From: Jimgerdemannia flammicorona
Lineage: Eukaryota > Mucoromycota > Endogonomycetes > Endogonales > Endogonaceae
Length of the DNA: 41,691 nt
Assembly: GCA_003990745.1 (NCBI GenBank)
Contig: RBNI01000116.1
Coordinates: 1-41,691 of the forward strand
Direction of reading: 5' to 3'
Both the position numbers and the translations under genes were made by a program. Under the pieces are notes generated by a model. It made no database searches, was not told where the DNA came from, and worked only from the letters and a program-made list of their open reading frames with translations. Positions 32,201 through 41,691 of the stretch are shown here, piece by piece; positions within the stretch are counted from its first letter, which is position 1, and the number at the start of each line of letters is the position of its first letter.

Positions 32201-32520
32201 GGCTTACTAGTTCCTTTACTTTCTCTTTACTTTTGAACTATTTCAATCTGAGGTTTATTCACTCTAAGATACTGAGTTATTTATATAAGTTTACTAGCTA
32301 TAAGATGGCTAAGTTATAACTAAGTTATAAGTTACTTGTCACAAGTATTAATCCTTAATTGTTAAATCTTTAATGACTATGAATTCTTAATATTTGTGAA
32401 GAGTTTAACATTTATGAAAACTTAATATTTGTGAAATGACTGCTATTCATAAGGCTATACTATATTGAGAATTGGGTTCAGATACTATGATCAAATGTCT
32501 AATTTCTCTGATCCTTGTTC
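32201..32520 (-). other. Leader or LTR-like region of the Gag-protease element
   Basis: On the minus strand this contains a TATA-like tatataaata (about 32280-32290) and gaataaa (about 32262-32270) upstream of Gag, as in an LTR and leader. On the plus strand cttaatatttgtgaa occurs twice (32386-32400 and about 32420-32434). LTR borders could not be fixed and no second copy was found. It joins the opposite-facing chromovirus at about 32520. Confidence 0.35.
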
Positions 32521-32524
32521 CTAA

Positions 32525-34560
32525 TTCAGATCAACGGTATAGTCACTGCAGATGGTACTCTGCACCCTATTGAATCAATTGCCACCAAACTATCCATCAA
32601 GATCCAGAAATATTGAGAATGAGTAGACTTTGAGATTGCATCACTAGGAGATCATAATCTGATCTTAGAAAAACCCTGGCTTACAAAACACAATCCTGAC
32701 ATTTATTGGTATAAGAATGAAGTCACCTTACTTCAAGATAGAGCCAACATCATTACCAAGACAGACAAGACTATGAGCAAGACCCAGATTGCAATACTAT
32801 CAGCTATATAGTACAAGAAAGCACTCAAGAAGGCAATGCATGTCTTTATTATAATGGTCTGTCCTAAGAAACAAGACAAGAGACTATTAGTCAATGAAAG
32901 TATCAAGTTACTGCTAGAAGAATTTAAGGATATCTTTCCAGACAAGCTACCTGGCCTATCATTTATATAAGAAGTTGATTATGAAATCAAACTGACTCCA
33001 GGAGCTATACCACCTAAGAAATACATATACTGCATATTACTACTCAAAATTGAAGTAGTCAAGAAAGAACTAGAAGAACTACTTATATGAGGAGCCATCC
33101 AGCCAAGCAAATCTCCTTATGGCTCACCAGTCTTATTTGTCAAGAAGAAGGATGGTACTCTGTAAATATGTATAGACTATTATACACTCAACAAGCTTAC
33201 TACCAAGAACCACTATCCACTATCCTTGATTGATTAAATATTTAATACTCTCAAAAATGACAAGTACTTCACTAAGTTGAACCTCATGTCAGAATACCAC
33301 CAGATTTGAATCAAGCCAGAAGATATTCCCAAGACTGTATTTATGACCCCCTTTGGACTCTATGAATTCTTGATCTTAGCATTTAGTCTCACCAATGTAC
33401 CTGCCACATTCCAGACCCTGATGAATAAGATATTCAAGGACCAACTATTTATTTTCCTATTAGTATATCTTGACAACATCCTGATCTTTAGCACAACTAA
33501 AGAAGAATACCTCAAATACATTCAAATAGTTCTAGAGATTCTGTGAAAACACAAGCTTTATACCAAGCTCAGGAAGTGTAAATTCTTTAAGGAACAAGTC
33601 AAATATCTTAGTTACATTATCTCTGTACAAGGAATTCAAGTAGACATATAAGATAGAAGCAATTGAAGAATGGCTCATTCTGTTGAACCTCACAGAACTT
33701 CAATCCTTTCTTGGTCTAGCTAGCTACTACTACTACTTTATCAGAAACTTCTCTATCATTACCAAGCTACTGACTAATCTCATAAGAAAGGCCCTGCACT
33801 CAGACCACTATATACCCTATACCTGAGACCTCTTCTGTCAACAAGCTTTTCAAGAACTCAAGAACTGTCTAACTTATACTCTAGTTCTGCATAATGCAGA
33901 TCAAGGCCTAAAATTCACAGTCACTACTGATGTATCAAATTTTGCTATTGGAGCCATCCTGTTATAAGATAATGGCAAAGGACATCATTCTATTGCTTTT
34001 GAGTCTTGTAAATTGGCCCCAACTAAACAAAAGCTAGCCACCCACAAGAAGAAACTACTGGCAATAATACATATACTAGATCACTGATAATGCTACTTAG
34101 AAAGTATTGAGTTTGATATCATTACTAATTATCAATCCCTTAAGTACATCAATACCCAATCTACCCTATTACATCTATAAGTCAAGTAGAGTCTCAAACT
34201 TCAAACCTTCAACCCAATAATCATCTACAAGCCTGGCAAGACACTTGTAGTATCAGATGTCTTATCAAGATACCCTGACCTCACCACAATTATGCAAGTC
34301 ACCTTGGTATCAAAATTCCTAGACCAAATCAAGCAAGCTTACAAAGGAGACATAGTCACCACTAGAGTTTTCTTGAATGAGCTCAAGGATATATATACTG
34401 TTGAGAACAATCTGATCTATTATTAAGACTAAGTCTACCTATCTAAAAATATAAACCTATACTATAAGATTTTGCAAGAACACTATGACTTTCCTCTTGC
34501 TGGTTACTTGAGAATTGAGAAGACTATTAAGAACATCCAATACCACTACTATTGGCCAAA
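32525..34560 (+). pseudogene. Chromovirus 1 protease end, RT and RNase H
   Basis: The protease C-terminus reads LGDHNLILEKPWLTKHNPDI (family LG.HD.ILG..WL..HNP). RT: GAIQPSKSPYGSPVLFVKKKD, a DKYFTKLNLMSEYHQ block in which the motif A Asp reads Asn, FGLYEFLILAFSLTNVPATFQ, and motif C YLDN at 33466-33477. The pair is GAC AAC, one CpG transition from GAC GAC. RNase H at about 33900-34150: TVTTDVSNFAIGAILL, KLATHKKKLLAIIH, and YKPGKTLVVSDVLSR. Many TGA, TAA and TAG codons, mostly at Arg positions, and a frame change near 33650. Confidence 0.85.
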
Positions 34561-35560
34561 CATAGTCAAGAAAATCTGTTAGCTATAATCTATACTAGTG
34601 TAACAAGTCTATCAATCAAGTGCCTATTAGTTTGCTATAATCACTACTAATTTCCAATAAGAAATTTGAGCAAGTTACTATGGACTTTATGACTCAACTA
34701 CCATAAACTCAATCTGATACTGATGCTATTATTGTATTTGTTGACTGCCTGACCAAGACTATGGTTGCTGAACCAACTACTACTAATGCTACTATATCTG
34801 AGATTGCAAGAATCTTCTTCAAGCCCATCTTCTATCACTATGGTCTACTATAAGTAATTGTCAGTAATTATGACCCCAAGTTTATCAGTCACTTCTGGCA
34901 AACCCTCTTCAAGACCCTGGGAACCCAACTGGCTATGTCTACCACCTTTCACCTACAAACTGATGGACAAACTGAGCACATGAACAGAACTCTAGAACAA
35001 ATACTTAGAAACTATATTTCTTATGAGCAAGATGATTGGGACCACTACCTGACTTATATGGAGTTTGTATACAATAATACTATCCAATTATCTACTGGCC
35101 TTTTCTCTTTCCAGTTACTTTATGGTCAAGATCTTAAGATCTCTACAAGTCTATTTCTTTTTATAAAAAGCAGTCAAATATAAGTCTTCACTACTAAGAG
35201 CCTTATAGACAAAATGGATGAACTACTCAAAATTGCTACTATGAATCTTCAGAAAGCTCAATAGCATCAAGCTAAGTATGTTGATAAAAAACACTATGAT
35301 ATCACTTACACTATTGGAGATCAAGTCCTACTATCTACCAAGAACCTCAAGATATAATCTCAAGTCAACTACTCTTTGAACAAGTTCCAACCCAAGTATA
35401 TTGGACCTTTTGAGATTACTGAACAAGTCTCTGCATTCTTCTACTACCTCAAGCTACCTGAAACCATGAGAGTATACTCAGTCTTTCATATATTACACCT
35501 CAAGACCTAGAACCAGTCACTGCCCTACTCTGATTAAATTCCTAAGCCATCTGCTCTTAT
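34490..35560 (+). pseudogene. Chromovirus 1 integrase
   Basis: A zinc-binding-type remnant (YHYYWPNIVKKIC) lies at about 34535-34580. The catalytic core follows: TMDFMTQLP (34679 on), VSNYDPKFISHFW where the family has SD, and HLQTDGQTEHMNRTLEQIL (about 34951-35010) with the Glu kept. A VYNNTIQLSTGLFSF block and a shifted C-terminal part follow. The second Asp reads Asn. Confidence 0.85.
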
Positions 35561-35574
35561 GATTATTAAAGACT

Positions 35575-35725
35575 ATATTAAGTACAAAGTTGAGAAAATC
35601 CTTGACAAATAAATCTACTACCACCATTCTGAATATCTAGTCAAGTGGATGGGTTATCCTAAATATGATACTATCTGGGAACTACTGGTAAATCTCAAGA
35701 ACTCTCAAATCTAGTTCAAGACTTC
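35575..35725 (+). pseudogene. Chromovirus 1 chromodomain
   Basis: VEKILDK then a stop, IYYHHSEYLVKWMGYPKYDTIWE and a following LLVNLKN stretch fit a chromodomain, the module that directs chromovirus integration to methylated-histone chromatin. Two aromatic cage positions are visible (Tyr of EYLVKW, Trp of KWMG). Confidence 0.8.
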
Positions 35726-36033
35726 AAGGCAAAATATATTACTTAATCTCTGTAGTGACTTTCTTGGATTGTTGACAACCTATAGTAATGACCAGTACCT
35801 TATACATTAGAAGTTTACTTTGGGATCCTGAAATCAGCAGAATATTTAATAAATAAAAAGTCTATTGAAACAAAGCTACTAGTTCTCTCAGTTGATTAGT
35901 CTAGTAATAGACCCTCTGCCATATATGAGGATGGTCAATTCCTGCTAATATACTAATACAAGTTTGAGAAATTTTAGTTAAGTATATCTAGTCTTGTGTT
36001 ATCTAAGAACTCAATGAGAATATTAGTTCTTAA

Positions 36034-36498
36034 GGAGGGAGAGATGTAATAATTTCACAGTCATATTTAGTCTTAGTATATTTTCGTATCTTTTAGTCAG
36101 TCTTTTCTTATTATTTCTTAAATATTCTACTATGTTTCATCACCTTCTACTTGCTTAGAAATCTTCTCTTGGTGCCCAGAAACCACTAAAACATTCTTGT
36201 CTTTCCTTGGTGCCAAGTATCTTGTCTTAGTTAGTTATGAAACCTTTTGGAACATTATAGAATAGTATTAGTCAGCTTTACTAAGAACCTATTTCTTGAC
36301 ATTTCTCTTTTCCTTCTGGATCTTTCTTTCAGATCATATATAAATATCCTTATTCTTTGTCTGAATAAAGCTCAGAATATTTTCTCCCTGAAATCCTTTA
36401 AGAATACTTGAATCTTTAAGTATCTCTTTGAGCTATTTTAGGCCAATTAGAACTTCCAGATTTAGCTGCTTCCTCTTAAAGAAACTAGAACTGTTACA
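36034..36498 (+). repeat. Chromovirus 1 polypurine tract and 3' LTR
   Basis: aaggagggagag (36033-36044) precedes the LTR, which runs from TGTAAT (36045) to TGTTACA (36498) with a 5-bp terminal inverted repeat TGTAA/TTACA. Inside are catatataaatatcc (TATA box, about 36336-36350) and gaataaag (polyadenylation-type signal, about 36363-36370). No 5' partner in the window. Confidence 0.75.
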
Positions 36499-37975
36499 AT
36501 ATTGCTGAAACTAAGAATAAAGTAACTAATATTCTCTCTCAGAGTACTCAGAAAGATGATCTCACTATAATTAGCAATATTGTCACCAACTTATTTAAAG
36601 AAGTATATCAAAGATGACAATATATAAATTATTAAATAAATCCTCAATAAAGGTAGCTATATTATAAAGAAGATCTATAAGAATATATTTATCTATAACA
36701 GATATATATATCTCTTGATAACATAAGAATCTGAGTCTTTGATATCTCTACTTACTTATAAATCTTATAAGAACTATATGATTCATCTATAGCTAGATAT
36801 AAAATTTGATAAGATATATCAGTATATTGTCTGAGACTTTTATTAGTCTAAAATAATATCTGATATTAAGAATTATATTATATCCTATAATATCTACTAA
36901 AGATATAAGCCTAGTAACCAGATACCAGCTGGCACACTATAGCTACTAACAATTCTCATCTAAAATTAGGACTATATTAGAATAAACTTCATTGTTCAGT
37001 TACTAAAAACTAAGAAGAGAAGAGATATAATCATTATCTTCATTAATTGCCTCAGTAAGCAGGCCTATTTTATTATAATAACTATTACTATAATAGTATC
37101 AGAAATAGTATAGCTATTTATTAATAATATATTCTACTTTCATAAATTACTATTAGTAATTATCTCAGACTGAGATATAAAATTTATAAGTAACTTTTAG
37201 TAAGCACTCTTTAAGAGCCTAGAAGTATAACTGAAAATATCTATAGTATATTATCTATATATAGATAACTAGATAAAAAGAACAAATCAAACTCTAGTTA
37301 AATTTGTATATAATAATAGCTTAAGTACAAGTACTAAGATAATGCTATTTTATCTGAACTATAGACAACATCTACAAATCTCTATAGTTATTATCCAAAT
37401 TATAGTACCAGCTATATAAGGAATCACTGATATTATATAAGATAATATCTAGTAAATACAAGATACTCTTATAGAGATATAAAGAATATAAGTAATATAT
37501 ACTATTAAAAATAAAATAGAGGTTATTTACAAAAAAGAAGAAGAAGTTTTACTCAGTACTCAGTACCTAACTCTGAACAATATAGACTCTAAAAAAAAGC
37601 TTAGACTCTGCTATATTAGACTATTTAAGATCCTCAAAAAAATAAATCTATTATATATAAGTTAGATCTCCTAGTAATATTAAAAAGAATCTATCCAGTA
37701 TTTCATATCTTTTAACTTCAGCTATATACTCTAAACACTTTTGAAGAAAGAACTATACCTTCTTTAGACCTAGTAATTATTGATCAATAATTAAAATATA
37801 AAAGTAGACTATATCTTAGATTATAAGAATTACTGATTTAAATAAGCTATCAAGTCTATCCAGTACTATCTTGTGAAATGGAAAGAAAACTCTAAGTATC
37901 ATATCATTTGAAAAAAGGAAGACCATCTTTAGTCAAATATAGAAGAAGCAGTAATTTAATACAGATATTTAATAT
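36499..37975 (+). mobile_element. Chromovirus 2, heavily decayed pol fragment
   Basis: It starts right after the LTR of chromovirus 1, in the linker between RNase H and integrase. Integrase zinc-binding remnant: IISDIKNYIISYNIY...RYKPSNQIPAGTL (about 36850-36940). Core: DYIRINFIVQLLKTKKRRDIIIIF (first Asp reads Asn), VIISD-stop-DIKFISNF (about 37160), and a RTNQTLV block (about 37285) followed at once by FVYNNSLSTSTK. Some 40-60 residues are missing there, and the usual Glu region is damaged. It is more AT-rich and has more stops than chromovirus 1, so older. Confidence 0.75.
37800..37940 (+). pseudogene. Chromovirus 2 chromodomain
   Basis: VDYILDYKNYxFK, IKSIQYYLVKWKENSKYHII and a KKEDHL stretch match a chromodomain at the end of pol. 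A one-residue duplication (QYYLVKW) and stops are present. Confidence 0.6.
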
Positions 37976-39156
37976 AATGAAAATTTCTATAGAATTTCTA
38001 AAAGATAGTTATATATCTGAATACTCCTAATGAAGAGAAGTATAAATATTCTAAAATAATCTTATACAGATAATCTACTCACAATATGAGTACTTAGTAA
38101 TGATATTAAGAATAAACTAAGAACAAGATTACTACTAATATCTTTAGAGCTATCAAATATTAATGGAATTCTACTAAACCACTTTCTGTCAATATATAAA
38201 TCTCTGAAGACCCAGATCTAAATAAAGCTTAATAATATCTTTTCAGACTTTCTACTATTAATAAGAATTAAAGGCATATTATGAGATAGAATATCTCATC
38301 GGTCAATAAGCTACTTCTCATTACTATCAAATAATAAGTCTGTCTTTATTAATAACTATATCTATATTATTACCAAAAGACTCTATTTTCTTTTCTACAT
38401 CTAACCCCAAGTCTGTAACTATCTCCATAGAGTATCTTCTAAAAATATTATTAATTTAAGTAATGAATAATAGAGTGAAATTATTTTTCAAGTAATCTAG
38501 TATACTGTACTTCAGTTTGATAAGTATATATCTAGAGTTTAGTACTGAGTCTAATAAGTAGGCCCAGGTAAAGAAGGGAAGAATATAATAAATTATTATA
38601 TATCTATAAAGCTACTGGAATTTTCAATAGAAATTTCTACAGAAATTCTAACTAACAGTTATAGTTATTGTCATATAGTAGTTGCTAAGTCCTTCAAATA
38701 TGTCAGATTCTCTTCAAGGTGTATCTCTTAGACTAACTCAAGTTTGTTATAAGCAAGTTCTTATTGAAGTACCTTCTCAAGATCTTATAGTCCTCAAACT
38801 TCTTATCTTTAAACTGTCTTATTATCTCTTTAGATTACTTATAAAGAAGTATATATAAGTGAACCAGAACTGACTTTATTTCAGAGGAAATAAGAGGGGT
38901 ATTTATACAAAATATAATTCAATAGTTGCTAAGATATAAAGCTAAATATAAATTCCAATAATTAAAACAAAATGCCAGAATAGGGAAAACTGCTAAGTTC
39001 CAGTATTAGTATAGATAGTTACACAGGTTCAGAATGCTGGTATAATTTCAGTGATACAGGGTGCTGGAATAACTCTAAGTTACATCAGAATACCAGTGGT
39101 GGAACAGCTGTTATACAGGAAAAGAGTACTGGTATAATCCAGTATAACTAAGGAAC
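37976..39156. other. Probable 3' region and LTR of chromovirus 2, borders uncertain
   Basis: A purine tract ggtaaagaagggaagaa (38567-38583) followed by tataataaattatta resembles the polypurine tract and LTR start of chromovirus 1, with TG changed to TA. A block gaaatttctacagaaattctaa (38628 on) is similar to 37978-38010. On the minus strand tataaatacccc and gaaataaagtc (38878-38920) look like LTR signals facing the other way. 39001-39150 holds degenerate short repeats containing tgctggtataat-type units. No gene seen; no LTR pair could be matched. Confidence 0.3.
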
Positions 39157-40200
39157 TTAGAGCAGAATGTTCAAGACTATAGAGACTTCATCCTCATCAG
39201 AGGTCAGGATGTCTTTGAAGGAGATGAGGTCTGCGAACATCTTGTCCATCTTATTACATAGGTTGTATGTTTCATATATGTTGCATGGGATGATGTCATT
39301 GCTGATGATGTCATCACATTCAGTGGAGAAATCAGGAGCTCTCTAATCTATGAGGTTCTCTTCTATAAAATAGGGAACAAATGTGGGGTCTTGGAGAGAT
39401 CTAACCTAGATGCTTGGGTCTTAGAATACTGAGATCAATCCTTACAGGAATTGGTCTGAGTTGTCCTGAAGGATGGGATACCAGAAGTCTTCTACTTTAT
39501 CACTATTGAGAGTGATAGTAGACTGGACTTCTGTAGCCATCCTGGCTTCTAGTGCATTGATATGGCAGGCTGACATGTCTCTAAAGTCTGAGACTCTAAT
39601 ATACTCCAAGTTGGGAATCAACTATAGTGCATGCCTAAAGATCTGATAGATCTTCTTAGCTGTTCTTATTTCACATATATCCATGGGAGTGATATCTTGT
39701 AACTTTTGAGAGCTGGCCTGTAGGAACTCCCAGCAGAGGAGGTTTCTTATTTCATACTTCTGCTATATTTGGAGGCATTTGGTAGCAATAGTGATCCTTG
39801 TTTTCATTTTATGGTAGTAGAGGATAAAGTGATAAAAATCCACAGTACTCAGATTAGCACTAGGAGTCCTTCTTGAGCAGGTCCTCATAGCTCTTCTGAT
39901 GTCTTGGAATATCTTTTCTTCAACTGAGGTGTCTTGGTAGTTCCTTGACCTTGAGGTTTGGTGAGCAGCAGGCATTTTATTTGTGGTAAGTCTTTGAGCT
40001 ATTTTGAGATTAGTGAGTCTTATTGGTTGCTGCTACTATAGTTCCTTAATCCTTCTTTTATATTTCTCAAGATACCTATACTGTGGTCACAATAACTCAC
40101 AGTTGGTCATCATTGCTTATCTTGTATATAATATGATCTTCTTGTGCTCCAATCTGATAGCTTGTAAGGAAAGGCTATCTCCTGTACTGATGTCATCATT
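39157..40200 (-). pseudogene. Unrecognised reading frame, about 347 codons, stops but no shift
   Basis: One minus-strand frame runs from about 40200 to the TAA at 39157-39159. It has about nine internal stops and no frameshift; 70 codons from the ATG at 39975 are open. Upstream is a Leu/Lys/Arg-rich, possibly coiled segment (YRYLEKYKRRIKEL). After 39975 come a basic Ser/Arg stretch, FYHFILYYHKMKTRITIATK, a QKYEIRNLLCWEFLQ block and an acidic end (LTSDEDEVS). I recognise no family. It could be a transposon-encoded Gag or accessory protein, the tail of a transposase, or a host gene killed by transitions. Confidence 0.5.
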
Positions 40201-41573
40201 CTGGGATCACTATTATATTATCTAGAATAGTATAAATCTATATAAATATATCTAGTATACTATATTTTATTATAGTCTCAAATATGTATAAATACTCTCT
40301 ATACTGAGTATATTATAATCTCAGCTCTACTTTCTCTGAACATAAGAATAAAGTAATATTTTATTATAAAACTCTCAAATCTGACTTATTAATAATTTCA
40401 AGTCTGATTAACTTAGGATATAAGTATGATACCTCTATTAGTATAAGAACTCAAAAGTAATACCTGGACTTACTGCAATAGGTAATTGGAACTCAGGACT
40501 TTCTTATAGAAACTCAGAACTTAGAGCTGATAGTTTGATTATCTATAATATATTAATTCTATCAATATATAGTTTTATTATAATATTGAAAAGCTTTTTT
40601 ATCCTGATCATAAAATTAATAAAAAATATCTTATTTTTATTACTCATAATAAATCTATTTTTTATTCAAATAATAGTACAAAATTAATTTGATATTCTTA
40701 AGATAAAATATCTTTAAAAAAAAAAGAAAAAGAATATATACTAATAGTAAGTAAATTATTAACTAAAATAATTGAACCTTTATATTTAAATGAAAAATAA
40801 CAATTATTATTTTCTAATATATCTAAAAATAACTAGAGAAACTATTAGACTAGAAATTAATAGAAATAGTTGATAGAATACTAAAGATATTATTAAATAA
40901 GTTAAAAATAAGATAATTTCTATCTTTGAAGCTATATATTCTAATTGTATTATAATTTTTGCTTTTAATAATTTAACAGGATATCAAGCATTATAGAAGA
41001 TGCTTTAATATTAATAGAATAAATTTAAAAAATACTTAAATATAGTTTATAAATTTTGAAGATAATTGTTTTAAAGAAAAAAAAAGAGTTCAACTAAAAG
41101 AAATAAAAATAATTTGATAAGAAAGAGGAGTATAAAAAGATAATTTATATAAAATTTGTTAAAGATAATAGAAAAATATTTAAGAAATAATTATTATATA
41201 TAAAGAATTTTAGAATTATAGTCTAACTTTCTTAATTCAAAATATATACTTGAAAAAATTATTACTGTAGCTGGTTATAAGTTTTTTTTTTATTCTAGAT
41301 TTTATTATAAACTTAATTATATAAAAATATATTAGAAAGCTATAAAATTATTTATAAGAGAATATTGTTATTATACTTGGAATGGTTTAAATAAACTATA
41401 TCTCAAACTTTAAATAGTATTAAATTAGCAATTATTTGTAAATATACTAGAAAATCTTTTAGATATATAGATATATATAATAAAGGATTAATAGAAAAAA
41501 TAACAGAATATGCTATAAAAAAATATTATTCTTATTATCAAATTCCTAATATAGAATTATAAATATATATATA
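40201..41573. other. Extremely AT-rich tract, no confident gene
   Basis: GC content falls visibly, to roughly a fifth from 40540 on, with long A- and T-rich runs. On the plus strand 40980-41420 gives lysine- and isoleucine-rich peptides with few frame losses (for example KIITVAGYKFF near 41255), which may be an old transposase or other element, but no family signature survives. CpG and also CpA are scarce here, unlike in the LINEs. Confidence 0.45.
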
Positions 41574-41691
41574 TTATTTAGTCACTTAGACTGCATTCTT
41601 TATTAATATCTCAGTCTAATCTCATAATAATACACTTACCCCCACCTCTATCCAATCTCTCTAGGGGGTCCACCTCCTATTTTTTTTTTTT
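41574..41691 (-). mobile_element. LINE 3' end at the window edge, followed by a second poly-T
   Basis: tagtcacttagac...ttctttattaata and the block tctctagggggtcc match the 3' ends of M1 and M2 (1413-1510, 4277-4380). About 105 bases in, a new T-run starts at 41680 and continues past the window end. That may be the poly(A) of another minus-strand LINE, repeating the arrangement of the M1/M2 pair. Confidence 0.7.

Larger units (their letters stand above)
32525..36498 (+). mobile_element. Ty3/Gypsy chromovirus 1, 5'-truncated
   Basis: Contains the end of the protease, RT, RNase H, integrase, chromodomain, polypurine tract and a 454-bp 3' LTR. Gag and the 5' LTR are absent; the 5' border is the junction with the inverted Gag-protease fragment. 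RT-RNase H-integrase order plus a C-terminal chromodomain defines a chromovirus. Confidence 0.85.

Noticed and set aside
1..41691. CRISPR array, tRNA, rRNA, bacterial operon or secondary-metabolite cluster
   Set aside because: No regularly spaced short repeats with unique spacers, no cloverleaf or rRNA-like sequence, and no multi-gene cluster. The content is eukaryotic retrotransposons.

Overview
The window looks like a piece of repeat-rich heterochromatin from a filamentous fungus. I recognise no intact host gene. Almost everything identifiable is a decayed retrotransposon: L1-like LINEs, a Ngaro-like tyrosine-recombinase (YR) retrotransposon, a Ty1/Copia element, a Gag-protease fragment and two Ty3/Gypsy chromoviruses. 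Chromoviruses together with a YR retroelement and a Copia element with a Ty5/copia-type half-tRNA primer site argue for a fungus. Strong CpG depletion with CpA/TpG largely retained argues for CpG methylation and deamination, or a CpG-directed RIP-like process, rather than classical CpA-directed RIP. I cannot name the species. Truffle-like Pezizomycetes and other repeat-rich fungi fit, but this is a guess.

Layout. 1-230 is CpG-retaining, presumably non-repetitive DNA. 805-1380 is a decayed unrecognised reading frame that was split by a minus-strand LINE. That insertion (1388-8444) is a head-to-tail pair of LINE copies, each starting with a poly-T tract, with one 17-bp target duplication outside the pair. 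8899-24291 is a three-element nest. An outer plus-strand LINE (8899-10026, 14390-18942, 24245-24291) was hit in ORF1 by a second LINE of the same family (10027-14389, imperfect 14-bp target duplication) and in its 3' end by a 5.3-kb minus-strand Ngaro-like element (18943-24244). The Ngaro-like element shows split direct repeats A1-ORFs-B1-A2-B2. 24555-29693 is a complete but dead Copia element with very short LTRs and a perfect 5-bp target duplication.

30168-32200 is a minus-strand Gag-protease fragment ending in an in-frame 33-bp tandem repeat. Facing it on the plus strand is a 5'-truncated chromovirus pol with chromodomain and 3' LTR (32525-36498). That LTR abuts pol sequence of a second, more decayed chromovirus (36499-about 37950), so the first probably inserted into the second. 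39157-40200 (minus) is a second unrecognised frame, carrying about nine stops but no frameshift over about 347 codons. 40201-41573 is extremely AT-rich with no confident gene. The window ends in another minus-strand LINE 3' end.

These elements form an insertion history, not a pathway. Decay is mainly by transitions, and many inactivating changes fall where CpG used to be: both recombinase arginines read Gln, and the second Asp of the RT catalytic pair reads Asn in five of the six RTs seen. The main points for follow-up are the Ngaro-like element, the dimeric LINE, the two unrecognised frames and the recurrent RT active-site change.
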